From: Fratercula arctica
Taxonomy: Eukaryota; Chordata; Aves; Charadriiformes; Alcidae
Assembly (NCBI GenBank): GCA_947846985.1
Contig: CANTUZ010000006.1
Span: 45,615,707 to 45,679,706 of the forward strand
DNA length: 64,000 bases
Direction of reading: 5' to 3'
This document shows positions 1 to 10,918 of the stretch, in pieces (the first letter of the stretch is position 1; each line of letters opens with the position of its first letter). Both the position numbers and the translations under genes were made by a program. Under the pieces are notes generated by a model. It did not search any database, was not told the origin of the DNA, and saw only the letters and a list, made by a program, of their open reading frames with translations.

Positions 1-1668
1 GTTTTTTGTTGATTCTGCATGTAACTGAAGAGAGAAAAAAGGAATTAGATATCTAAAAAAAAGGAAAAGGGTGACCATTGTACTGCGGCTCACATTGTGA
101 CAGAATTCAACTCACCTTTTAAGGGGTCATCTCTTCTTAAAGGGAGTGACACGGAGAGGGGTTTCCTTTTTTAAATGTTGTTTGTCCTGCTCCCAGTGAG
201 ATGTTCAGGACTTTTGGGTTTTGACAGGCCTGTTTTGAAAGAAAAACAAGTGAAAAAAGAGTTGAGTATAAAATATGCTATATTTTATATAATAGGTTTG
301 TTTAGGCTCATTCAGATGAATAGTGTTTTGCCGCTTTATTAAATGTCATCTGTTTAGTACAGAATTGCACTAGAGAAAATGTAAACATCTTGGGAAATCA
401 AGATATATCAAAATGGCAATTTTTCCAATTAACATTTATAGTTCTCCAAATGGTATAATTATGCATATATTGTTTTCTGTCTTTGATGCATGTGTGTGTT
501 TATTTCTATAAAAACCACAATGAAATACAAGAAAAATACCTTGCAATGTGATTAAATGAAAAATATCTCAAAATGAAATTAGTGATAACAATTTTCTTTT
601 TACCTGTGAACTTTTTTTGATATACTCAATGCATCTTCACAATATTCAGTACCATATTTGGCTGCAGATTAAGCGATTTGTCCGCCACACTGTGTGTAGA
701 GCACAAGACCTGAGTAGCAAAAAAGTAGGAAAAAAGCTGCCTCTGATAAAGATAAACGTACCACTGAATAAAATAATATGATATACATATAAGCTGATAA
801 ATATAATTCCTAAGAGCATAATACATTTTCTTCACCTTGGTAAATATTAAATGCATGTAAATATGAAACATTCTTCCAGACAATTTTATTCTTCTTACAG
901 CACCATCAGTGGTTGCACGTCTATAATTACATTATTCTTTGAAATATTTTTACAATGATAAAAGAGGATGATATTTCATTAAAGAGGTAATTAACAAGCA
1001 GCAGTACCTTAAATATCCTTCTTTATGTGGGGTTACAGATGTTGTATATAGTCATTTTAGTCTGCTCTGACAGCAAGTCTGCACCTGATGGTTATGCCAG
1101 TCATAATTGAGACTCTTTCCCATTACACTCTTAGTATCTCACCAGATGGTTTGCTTTTGAGAATAAGAGGTATCAGCTTTATATCACAAGAAAACGTTAT
1201 CTGTGCCACTGTGGTCTTTATGTTTCTTCCCTACTTGCTGTTATTCTCCAATTTTCTTTTTTTTTTTTTACAAGGATATTTTTTCATCCTTTTTTTTTTC
1301 CTTTTCAAAGAAAAGGAAGAATTAACCTAAACACAAAAACCCAAGTATTAAAGTAAAAGCATTAGAGAAACCAGAAACATAATGACTGGAATCCAAATGC
1401 CAAACATAGGAAAGTATCCTAACTCATGATAATAATATATTGCTGTAACGATGTATTAACATGTATTTATAGATCAACTTTCTACTATAACATCATAAAT
1501 GCAGAGAATCATTACCAGTCACCTAAGATCATTAGAAGCCAGTTGCTTATGTTACTTTTACCACTGCTTTGAAGCAACCAATGCAATCTCAATGTAGTAA
1601 GCCAGATGAAGAAATCAATGTCAGTCTTACTGTTGAGCTATTAAGTCTTCAGATTTTATTTTGAATAA
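1..1668. other. AT-rich non-coding DNA, nothing recognised
   Basis: No repeat family, exon or RNA gene was recognised here. The open frames are short and low in complexity: the one at 1088-1330 ends in runs of F and L that come from T-rich DNA. The stretch runs up to the 5' truncation point of the first CR1 element. Confidence 0.6.
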
Positions 1669-2041
1669 GTGCAGGGCCAGAGAAGGGCAATGGGGCTGGT
1701 GAGGGGTCTGGAGAATAAGTCTGATGAGGAGCAGCTGAGGGAGCTGGGATTGTTTAGCCTGGAGAAAAGGAGGCTGAGGGGAGACCTTCTCGCTCTCTAC
1801 AACTACCTGAAAGGAGGGGGTAGCGAGGTAAGGATTGGTCTGCTCCCAAGTAACAGGTGATAGAACAAGAGGAAATGGCCTCAAGTTGTGCCAGGGGAGG
1901 TTTAGACTGGATATTAGGAAAAATTTTTACACTGGAAGGGTTATTAAGCATTGGAACAGGCTGCCCAGGGAAGTGGTTGAGTCACCATCCCTGGAGGTTT
2001 TTAAAAGATGGGTAGACATAGTGCTTAGAGATATAGTTTAG
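1669..2041 (+). pseudogene. CR1 reverse-transcriptase C-terminal remnant, frameshifted
   Basis: Two overlapping open frames, 1669-1860 and 1835-2041, together spell the last part of CR1 ORF2. The first carries the [20 protein letters not shown] block. The second carries [20 protein letters not shown] and [19 protein letters not shown]. The switch of frame shows an indel near 1835-1860. The catalytic reverse-transcriptase domain and the endonuclease are absent because the element is 5'-truncated. It is dead and non-functional. Confidence 0.9.
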
Positions 2042-2122
2042 TGATGGGTTTTGTCAGTTGGGCTGGTGGTTGGACTCGATGATCTGAAAGGTCCCTTCCA
2101 ACCTCAGTAATTCTATGATTCT
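1669..2122 (+). mobile_element. CR1 LINE, 5'-truncated, sense copy
   Basis: This is the 3' end of a CR1 non-LTR retrotransposon. It opens inside the reverse-transcriptase ORF, in the part encoding the [23 protein letters not shown] block. It continues through the [17 protein letters not shown] block to a stop at 2039-2041, then a short 3' UTR with ggttggactcgatgatctg and ggtcccttccaacct, and ends in ttctatgattct at 2111-2122. A truncated 5' end, no poly-A tail and a short terminal repeat motif are all typical of CR1. The copy is degenerate, with a frameshift near 1835-1860. The UTR differs from that of the copies at 26.3, 38, 44.3 and 50.8 kb, so it belongs to another subfamily. Confidence 0.95.
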
Positions 2123-2564
2123 AAGATAATATTCGCTTAAATTAACTATCATTTTTTCCTTTTGGACAAATTAAAAACATCCTCTATGCATAAGCCAAGG
2201 CAAAATACAGCTCATGAAACACTAACATGGAACAGTATCAAGTAAGAGAAGTGGTTCGTGTTACTCAGAGCCTTAGAGCTCCTGTGTTCTTATGCCCAGT
2301 ACACAGGCTAGAAAAAAAGGACGCTCATTGTTCAAGAGCAAAAATTCTCAGCATCTTATGCTTCATCATATTTGCATTTAAATGAGAAAGGGTTTAATAA
2401 GATATGCAGAGTTGTTCTGAAGGAACAGGTGGGAAGCCAACCATATTTTTCTTTTAAATTGCATGGAAAATCATTTTACTTAATTACACAATTATCTCAA
2501 CCAGCATTTTTTCACTGACATAAAGGAACACAGAAATGTATCAATTAACAAACTGATGAGATGA

Positions 2565-3089
2565 ATGGTTCATTTGTTTGGCATCTTATTTATCAGAATG
2601 GCCAGTCATTGGCATTTCAGGCAGACATACAAAACACACTGCAGTATACAGGTGTTGAACAATTTTTCCATTGGAAAGGTTTCCTCCTTTCCCTCACACG
2701 GAATACATTGTGTGCTATCCAGAACTGCCATTTCAAACATTCGTTGGCTCTACGCCTGCGCTCAGTTGTTCATAACTGTTAGCTATTCATCACTTCAAAA
2801 AGCTAGCTCAGCACACGTTAGGCTTCCGAACTATTCCCACACAGACACATTACGTTTGAGAACGGGGGGAAAAAAACAACAGCAGCCCTCATTTCTTATA
2901 TTGCTGCTCCCTGTGGGAGGGGAATTTACATTTCTAACGTATTTCTATCCTCTTATAGTCCACTCTTTATTAATTTTTACACTCTCTAGGAGAACACAGT
3001 TTTTGATATATTTCCTAAGTCACTTATGTGTTAACATTTTAGTTCAAGATAGGTTAGAGAATGACTATTTTAACAGTGTAACTGGTTGA
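2565..3089 (+). other. Unrecognised 174-codon open reading frame, probably chance
   Basis: An ATG-initiated frame of 174 codons ending at a TGA. It is long for a random frame in AT-rich DNA. The translation has no domain I recognise, no signal peptide at its start, and a late hydrophobic stretch (about residues 110-150, including FLILLLPVGG and LIVHSLLIFTLS) that reflects T-rich DNA. A second frame overlaps it at 2561-2782. No promoter, splice pattern or polyadenylation signal clearly belongs to it. Chance, or an unrecognised decayed repeat, is likelier than a gene. Confidence 0.12.
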
Positions 3090-4060
3090 GGGAGGGGTGG
3101 CTTGCTTAAAATGGATAAAGTTACTATTCAGTGTTAGCTGAAAGTGTAGGACTCCTGTTTTCAGCTTAATTTTGTCAACACGTATTCATTTTTGTTATGG
3201 TTATTTACATACAAGTCCAGATTAGTTCTTAAATATTTATTAGACAGTAGGAACAAAACACAGAGGAGACCTTAAAGGGGAAAAGCACTGTGATGCAGAA
3301 GGCTGCTTGTGTATTTTTCTTTTTAAATCCCCCCAAACAAATGTTACCCTTCCTGCTGACATTTTAATCCTTTTCTCCTGCTCCTGTAGCTAAAAATTGA
3401 AAGTAGGTCATGCTGCAGTATTACCTGTTGTGGATTCTCCATCATAGTTGGAAAAGGAGTAACCAGCTCAGCAAATTGAATTTAATTAAAAACAAACAAT
3501 CGTATGATATGAGACTTTCTTCAACGCAAAATTAACACTGAAGTCACAGAAGCAATAAATAGGACAGAATCCTTAACAGAGAAGTTGACAGAACTCTAAA
3601 AGTTGCAGATGCTCCTTTCCAGGTAAAAACTTGAAATTAAACTTTCCAGACACACTATTTCCACAGACTACAGTGTTGAACTTTACATATGAAGCAGTCA
3701 TGGCTGATATGAAACCTCACTAAATGATCCCAGTCATCTGGGAACTAACTGATTACAGTCATCTGGATATTTACAACCATCCATTGCATTCGTTTTTCCA
3801 AGGCTGGACTTAAGAATATGGAGCAGCATAATATTAGTTATCACTTTATCTGAGCCTATGGATTCAGGACACACAGAAATTGTACTGAAATTCCAACCAT
3901 TCTTTAAAAATGTGCTGGATCAAAATATATCAGTTGTCCTAGGTAAACACATTTTGATATTTGCTAGTCCAAAGATGCATCTCACACAACTTATCTGCGA
4001 CAAATCAGTGCCAATGTGAGAATGCCAATTACTTTTTTTTTTTAATAATAAAAGGTTTAT

Positions 4061-4090
4061 ATGTATACATACACACACACGTACATATAT
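4061..4090. repeat. Short AC/AT microsatellite
   Basis: An alternating purine-pyrimidine stretch, atgtatacat followed by (AC)n and gtacatatat. It is simple-sequence DNA with no sign of function. Confidence 0.8.
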
Positions 4091-5338
4091 TACATAGGCA
4101 ATGTGCTATGTATTCTTGTCACATGACAGGATGGGAGAAGCATTCTTACTTAATATTGCAGAGAAGACAGATTACTAATAGATGATTGTTTAATAAGTTC
4201 CCTCACTTGCCTAATAAAAACAATCTAACGCTATATTATGTGAAATGCAGCACCTGCATTTTCTCTAAATTCTTTCGAGATTTACAATGACTCCATAACT
4301 TTTAAAATCTTCCAGAGCTATACCAAGCCTTTTGACACATAATGGATTGCAAAACAACACTTCACTATGAAATCTTGTAACATCCTCTTTAATTTTGCTA
4401 CTGGTTTCTCTTCAACAAGATACTTTGGCTTCGGTATATTTTGCATAATATAAACACCTGCATATACTATGACTGCAATAAGAAGTAGTTAATTATGTCA
4501 TAAGAATTGCAGGTTCTTAGTTTGGATTTACTCTGAGAAGCAAAGCCAAGTCCCAGTTGCAGCCTGTCAGCTTTCCTTTGAATTGCCACAATAATTAATA
4601 TCCTTTTCATCTCAAAGTATGCCACCAAAATGGGACAGGTGGTTTAAACAGTTACTAAAAACTGCTAAATATCTCTGGCAATGGTGCCCTAATGTGACTA
4701 CAATGATGGCCTTTCCCTTGAAAAATAAACAGTCAAACGCCTAGTTTAGTTACTTTAAATGCAGTTCTACTGGTTTGTCTATACTTTCATGTATATAGGG
4801 GTGGGTTTATGTTTATATATCTGTGCAGACAACGGGGATGATTACTGAATGTAAAGAAACAAAGGAAAAGATGACTCAACATTTTGAGAATACCAAGGAC
4901 CTAAATTTCAGGCTCTGAGTCATAGCTCATTGTTCATCACAGAGCTGTTCAGCACAGACCCTCTTCTGATCTTGTAGGTTAAAAAATGTCAAAAAATGTA
5001 TCTCTGTTCAGAATAATGCAACACAGAGTGAAGCAAGGGGGGAAAAAAAAGCCACTGGGATCCTAAATGCTAGCACTAGCTCTGAAAGCAAATTTCATAA
5101 TGTCACCAACTCTTACTTCCATGTGGTATTGCTGATCTGAGGACCACAGAACTTAAATTAGCTGCAAATACCAAAGTTTTTCGTTAATGTAAGCAAAGCT
5201 GCTGTGCCACCTGGCGAACATTTTCATATGCAAGAGTCTCTTTTGCTGTATCTGTCAATATAAAAGACTAATTCAAGTACTCTTGGCAACTTTTGTTGAT
5301 GCTTACATTAAGACATGTGAATAGTTGCAATCAGTAAT

Positions 5339-5352
5339 GAGAGAGAGAGAGA
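5339..5352. repeat. (GA)7 microsatellite
   Basis: Seven uninterrupted GA units. Confidence 0.85.
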
Positions 5353-5568
5353 TTCCTATCGCTACAGAGCACTGGTCTTTTGTCAGTACATAACTAATGT
5401 GCTCATTATTTTCCAACAATACATGTTTTAAATTTAGAGAAAGTGAAGAAGCATTATTTGTGGCATATGGCAAATAATCTACAGGGATAACACATTTAAT
5501 GAAAATTTCACCTCATTTTCAGCTCATGAATTGACCACAATCAATCATGACTGATGATCAAATTACGA

Positions 5569-5594
5569 TTAGATGATCAAACTTGATCATCTAA
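5569..5594. repeat. 12-bp inverted repeat with 2-nt spacer
   Basis: The arm ttagatgatcaa (5569-5580) is followed after two bases by its exact reverse complement ttgatcatctaa (5583-5594). TGATCA also occurs just upstream near 5555, so the area is rich in this palindromic hexamer. It could form a small cruciform. No function can be assigned. Confidence 0.85.
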
Positions 5595-7407
5595 ATGTAT
5601 TCATTTTCAATATTTTTTTCACTGAGCACTAAATAATCCTTGGCCCATCAGCTGTATGAACCGCTCTGTTGAAAGTATTTATTAACACTCTGGTATTAAA
5701 TGCTATTCAAAGTGTTAAATCACAGTTATCAGACACAAAGCACACAAGATGGGTTATTCTCTCGACAGATAAACATCAGCCCTTAGAATCAAATATCCAG
5801 AACAAAGTCTTCATTATATATCTGAAATATATGCTCTGGAAATATGTTGTGACAAGTACTTAAAAGTAGTTTTGCCCCAGACCTTTGCCAATAGACACCC
5901 TATTTATGAAACTGATCACAAAAAAGTAATTAATTTAATCAAATTAAATTTATGTCAAAATTACCACAAGCCTAGATGGAACAGAGACAGGCTTGGCCTA
6001 ATGCTCATTGTGCTACTCCAGGAAAGACACAGTGAAAAATACAGAAATGTGTGAATCTCAAATCTCAATAATCTTATCTATAGGATATAAAAATGGCTTA
6101 GTGACTATTTACCATATGTCCTCATCACATATTTTTTTATCTAATAGAAAAAACACCTTTTAACGTTAAGAAAGTCTGGACTCCGATCAAATCTTGATTC
6201 ACATTTCATGCTCTAGAAAACCTTCCTTCCCAGAAGACTGAAGAAAATATTTTCAGAATTGTAGAGAAGCTCAATGCTTAAAGTATGCCTTCGCCCAATA
6301 TCTACAATGGATTTGAATCTCTAAAATTGTTCTGTTATCTTGAATTCAGTTCAGGGAAAGTAATTTTCTCCATAGATTGTCTCACCAGTTTTTGTTGATT
6401 CAGTCGACATACTGATCCTCTTTTTAGAATTGGTTAATTTATATTTTCTATTGTCTTCTGTGTAATTTCAAGTGTTGGACCTGTCCCTGCTTATTTATTG
6501 TTTTCATACTGAATGCAGGCACCTTTCTGTATAACTTCTGCATAAGAATATAACTAAATTAACCCCTTTATATAGAGGTCTAAATTATTTGGGCAGGATA
6601 TTGTGTTTTCTGATAGAAAGTAGTACTAGATTTTGAACACCATAATGAACTTTTTGAATAATCCAGAAATGTATTTTCTACAGTACTTTCACTAGGTGAA
6701 TAACAACAGTATGAGTGAGTTATAGTTTTCAACTTTGCTCCCTTTAGAAGTCAATTTTCTTACACTAACCGAATAATATTTATTCACAAGAACATAAATC
6801 TTTTTTGGCATAGATATAAAGATTACATAAGATAGCAGGTATGCTATTAGCCATTATATGCTTACGCAGGCTTTCAGTTTGGTATCTAAGGCATCAGTCC
6901 TTTATAGAAAGGAAGTTAATTAAAGTTCAAAACTTTATGACAGAAAGTAAATATACATTTTCCTTTCCTAGAAATTAAAAGTTTCTGGATGAAAAAATTT
7001 GTTGTTGCTAACAAGGCAAACTGAAGGCCTTATGTGGATAACATACAGGAATTTTCTGTATTTTTCTTTTGGCTTCTTCTTCAGAAAATGCTATCTCTTC
7101 CTCAGCTGCCAAGGGTTCTTGACAATTTGGGTATCTCAAGTTTGTCTTTGATTATATTTGCAAACTTGGTGTGATAGAAAGCTAATGGGCATGAGTCAGC
7201 AAGCTACAAAGTATTATTGACAATTCCCAGGTGGGCATGTTTGTATAAAAACTGTCAATCCTCTCCTGCTTACTCTTATCTGTGATATATATCCTTCATA
7301 TTATCAAGAATAAGGTTAGATTATTCTGTCTGAAAGAGTCTCATTAACCAGCAACTCATTTGTTGCCACCGGTACCATTTCTAGGGACTGACGTTCTAAA
7401 CTTCGGG

Positions 7408-7503
7408 GACTGATTCTGACCATTCACCAGTTTTACACCAGGTACAGCCAAACTGCCTTCCCTGAGATAACTGTTGGTTTGGGTGGAAAATGAGAGCAGA
7501 CAC
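7408..7503. repeat. Possible old palindromic amniote repeat
   Basis: The left part (ctgattctgaccattcacc then agttttacaccaggta) and the right part (gggtggaaaatgagagcaga) resemble the two ends of a short interspersed palindromic repeat that is common in turtles and crocodilians and old in birds. Its ends read roughly ctgattct...acaccagttt and its complement. The match is from memory and imperfect, so the family name is left open. Confidence 0.4.
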
Positions 7504-7614
7504 TAGCAGATGTCATTGGGTTATGCTCCTTTCTAGAGGATGTAAGCTACTTTTCATACAGCCTGTGTCTTTCAGGATTTTGTAAATCACATCTTGAGCT
7601 AAAAGGCATCATCT

Positions 7615-7666
7615 TTGAGCCTATCATGAATTTTGACATCTTGAGCCTATCATGAATTTTGACCTC
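7615..7666. repeat. Tandem duplication, two 26-bp units
   Basis: Unit 1 (7615-7640) and unit 2 (7641-7666) differ at one base, near their ends (gacatc against gacctc). The shared core is ttgagcctatcatgaatttt. The near identity points to a recent local duplication or replication slippage. Confidence 0.95.
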
Positions 7667-9798
7667 CTCAGACATATCATCCTTTCTATTTTCAGAAAAT
7701 ACTTGCGTAAAAACTCTTCGCACTCTTACTTACCTTTTTGCACCTTTTTTTATTAACAAATTTCACCAATACCGGTGTAACGTAGATGCCATTCTGCTGT
7801 TGAGTTCTACTCTGTGTACTCTTAAGGCTGTGCTAAGCTGCACTCGTACCATAGTTATTTCTATGAGTTGGCTGCTACTGGCAACAGCTTTTCTGTTAAT
7901 ACTGAAAAGCGATGAATTAGTTGTTTGACTGACTGAGGTTCTACGGTTGAAAATCAATATTAAATTGCTTTTTTCATCAATTCAGGCTACTAAAATACAG
8001 ACATATTCATAAACGCATTATGAAGAAAGAGTGTTTTAAAGATGTAAAAAAATAGAAAGTTAAAATGCCATTTTATTGCTATGATTACAGTACATTCATA
8101 AAAGAGTTACCAGAACTCTGTGCTAATATCAAATTCTGTGTTAGATATCAAAAGAAATATGTCTTCTTTTTTTTTTTTCTTTAAGTTTACAGTCATTACA
8201 AACAAATAGCATTCATCATACACACACTATTTCTCCAAAACAATTTAACTTATGGAAATCCCTATCATGATCAATCATGAAAGCCTCTGGGAATGTGAAT
8301 TACCCCACCATGCAGGCTGTGCTCATCTAGCAAAGGTACAGAATGCAGCAAAACAGATGTATAGTTCACTTTTTTGTGAAAAATGCTATTGATTTCCAAA
8401 GGACAGAGAACTACTATAAAGCTAGAATTTCTTTTGGAACAAACTAAAAGCAGGAATGCACTTATGTCTACTGTGTGTAAAGGAAAACATGTTTATCACA
8501 GTAAGACACTAAGGGTAGAGATATGCTTTGTCATTTCCCTACAAGCAAATCAATGCAACTGGGAAAAAAAGAAAGCATGCTGTCAGACAAGATACACAGG
8601 AGGTCTGTGCAACAACTGTGGTTGATTCTTTTTCATAACAAGAAGACACGGTTCATTACAGTTAGATCATTATCATACTAGAAAACTGAATCCTCCAAGA
8701 AGTAAATCGTTGTTTATTATGTCTTAGATTTGCTTACAGAACAGTTCTTCGGTTTAAACCAGCTCTGTCCCACACTTGAGGGAATTCATCAACTAAAATG
8801 TAAGATTATGCACTTCCTTTACCAGATAGGTACCCAGTCAACTTCCTAATGGCAGATACAAACAAACAAACAAACATACAGCAAAGGTTTGTTTTTCTTT
8901 CGGTATGATTATAACTCGCATTCACCTTTTATACGCTACCCAATGATGAATCGTAAATTCTGCAACAACGACAAGTTATTCTGTGAATGAACAGAAGAAA
9001 AATTCTCTTGGAATTCTTCAAATTCTTTAATATTGCCATTCAGAGAAGTCCAAACAATTGTAAAATACTTGTCATTAGGCCATGGATTCATGCCTCTGTC
9101 TCCCCGGACTCAGAGGTTTAGAATCAGGCGTTTAGTTGGTGCTCATGCAAAAGGCTGCACTATAAAGTATTTCAGTGATGAATGTGACAGTTAAGAGGTT
9201 TAATATTGTTAGCACACAAAGACTTGTAGTGAAATTTCCTCAGGTTTCATGAAGAAATTGCATCCTTTCATTTCTGCACAGGCAAGCTCCAGTCTATTTT
9301 CGCATGGCAACAAGCACAAGTGTTTTTAAAAATATAAAGGATATAAAGGATAAATAAAATCATGTATTTTATATACTAAATGATGTGAAATATGACATAC
9401 TTCCGTTATCTACATAATAGGGGTATTTTTATTTTCTATATGCGAAGTGACATGAAGTAAGACATACTTTCATCATCTACAATGGTCAGCATCTAAAAAT
9501 TAAGCAACAAGCTTGCCTCTTAGATTTGCTGAATTAGCCAATGGCAATTCAGTCCTCTAGCTCTAGCTGGAATACCAATTACTGGCTTGGACTACATACC
9601 TACATTTCAGATGACTAAAACTAGATTTAATTTATCCAAATCTAAGTGAAGGCTTTGCATAAAAGAATGGAGCCAGTACTGAAAACAAGGTGCATGATAT
9701 TACTGCCAAAAAATTTACAAGTAGCAGGAATGCAATTTCACATTTTTATAGCCTCATCTGTATAAGCATTTTTATAGTCACTTCTATAAAAGTGTCTA
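7667..9798. other. Non-coding DNA, nothing recognised
   Basis: Only short open frames occur; the longest, 7659-7928 (89 codons), has no recognisable domain and overlaps an opposite-strand frame. A (CAAA)n run lies at 8859-8876. No known interspersed repeat was recognised. Confidence 0.6.
8859..8876. repeat. (CAAA)n microsatellite
   Basis: Four CAAA units followed by CATA. Simple-sequence DNA. Confidence 0.8.
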
Positions 9799-9965
9799 AA
9801 AGTGCTACATAAATATTAATGAATTAACCTACCCTGCATCCACATAAGGTAGGTATTCATTATTTTGCATTGTATAGCTGGAGAAACAATTGCAATAAAA
9901 CTAAGCTCTATGCACAAGTCCGGTTAGCAATTCTGTTAGAGAACCAGGAACAGATAATCCTGGAC
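9799..9965 (+). mobile_element. MIR-like SINE relic, sense
   Basis: Recognisable MIR landmarks appear in order: an agtgctacataaatatta start (MIR: agtgcttta...), aaggtaggtattcattatt (MIR: gaggtaggtattattatt), gctggagaaacaat (MIR: gatggggaaactga) and a degenerate tail with gagaaccaggaacagataa where MIR has the gccaggattcgaaccc block. MIR elements are tRNA-derived CORE-SINEs that expanded early in amniotes, and birds keep only diverged copies. It is well past any activity. Confidence 0.65.
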
Positions 9966-10135
9966 ACTTCCAGTGGACACTACGTACCTCAAAGAGAAGT
10001 TATCTATCAAGCCATATGTAGCCTATGACTTCAGAGTAATGGGATTTCCAGTGACTTTTCCCTTGCCGCAGGACAGCTCTTCAAAACCAAACATCTCCAA
10101 AACCCTACATGCCCAGAATAAACATGGTGTATTGT

Positions 10136-10172
10136 TTGGTGCTAGATTTCCACACTTGAAATCTAGCACCAA
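10136..10172. repeat. Perfect 15-bp hairpin with 7-nt loop
   Basis: The arm ttggtgctagatttc (10136-10150) is followed by a 7-nt loop (cacactt) and its exact reverse complement gaaatctagcaccaa (10158-10172). Outside these arms the flanks do not pair well, so the stem is short for a canonical pre-miRNA. It lies inside a 91-codon frame (9973-10248) that I do not recognise. A perfect stem in such diverged DNA suggests either a young local inversion-duplication or a retained structure. Confidence 0.9.
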
Positions 10173-10711
10173 TCTGAAAGCATTCCTGCAGATGTTGAAA
10201 GTGATGGGGCACTTTCCCCACTCTACTGCAGAATGGGTATCTGCATGATGTTATTTTTAACAGCTCAAATGCACTATACACACTACACCTAGGAGTTATG
10301 CAGCTGTGCTGTCTCTAAAGGCAGTATCAAGTTCAGGAGGCAGAGAATTTAAAATATGCTGTAGAGGAGAAATCCCTTTTTTAAAAGAGACTTTGATAAT
10401 TTATTGTTTTCTTTTTTTCTGTTAATCCAGTAGATGTGTCTCAGACGTATTCTGGGTGGACAAACATGAGACTGTAAATCCAAGACAGACCAAAAGATTT
10501 CAAGGAGAAAAAGTAAGAGAATCAAAATTAATTCTTGGCGAGAGAGAAATTACTAAAGGAATACAACATTTCCCACCAAAACAAGTTCAAAATCAGAAAC
10601 AGGCACCAATAAATTGAACCAGCAACAAAGAAAAGAAGTAAAATATGTGTGAAATTTCCACCACTCTGAGAACATTCGCACCCACCTGAGGCTCTTGAAA
10701 ACCGTTTGCAC

Positions 10712-10728
10712 AAAAAAAAAAAAAAAAA
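10712..10728. repeat. A17 homopolymer
   Basis: Seventeen consecutive A. No target-site duplication or polyadenylation signal in the right place was seen, so a retrocopy tail is not supported. Confidence 0.9.
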
Positions 10729-10894
10729 TCTGACAAAAATAATAAAATCAACTCAAATAACAGAGCTACCCTGCTCAAATAACAAAATACTTTTTCCTGA
10801 GTGCTCTTTGAAAAGACGATTACTGAATCTTGGAATATGGCTTGGAAAAAGCATTCTGCATTGTTACTATTAATTTTAACTGTTGCTTTTTCTT

Positions 10895-10918
10895 CCCCCC
10901 CCCCCCCTTTTTTTTTTT
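10895..10918. repeat. C13 T11 polypyrimidine tract
   Basis: Thirteen C followed directly by eleven T, within a longer pyrimidine-rich stretch starting near 10885. Such tracts can adopt i-motif or triplex structure and are prone to length change. Confidence 0.9.

Larger units (their letters stand above)
2123..7407. other. Non-coding DNA with simple repeats, no gene recognised
   Basis: About 5.3 kb without a recognisable gene. It holds a 174-codon open frame (2565-3089), an AC/AT microsatellite near 4061-4090, a GA run at 5339-5352 and a 12-bp inverted repeat at 5569-5594; these are listed separately. Otherwise it is AT-rich DNA with frames too short and too unlike proteins to call. Confidence 0.6.

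Noticed and set aside
10440..10728. Possible processed pseudogene ending in A17
   Set aside because: No target-site duplication, no correctly spaced polyadenylation signal (an AATAAA lies about 100 bp too far upstream) and no recognisable parent gene.
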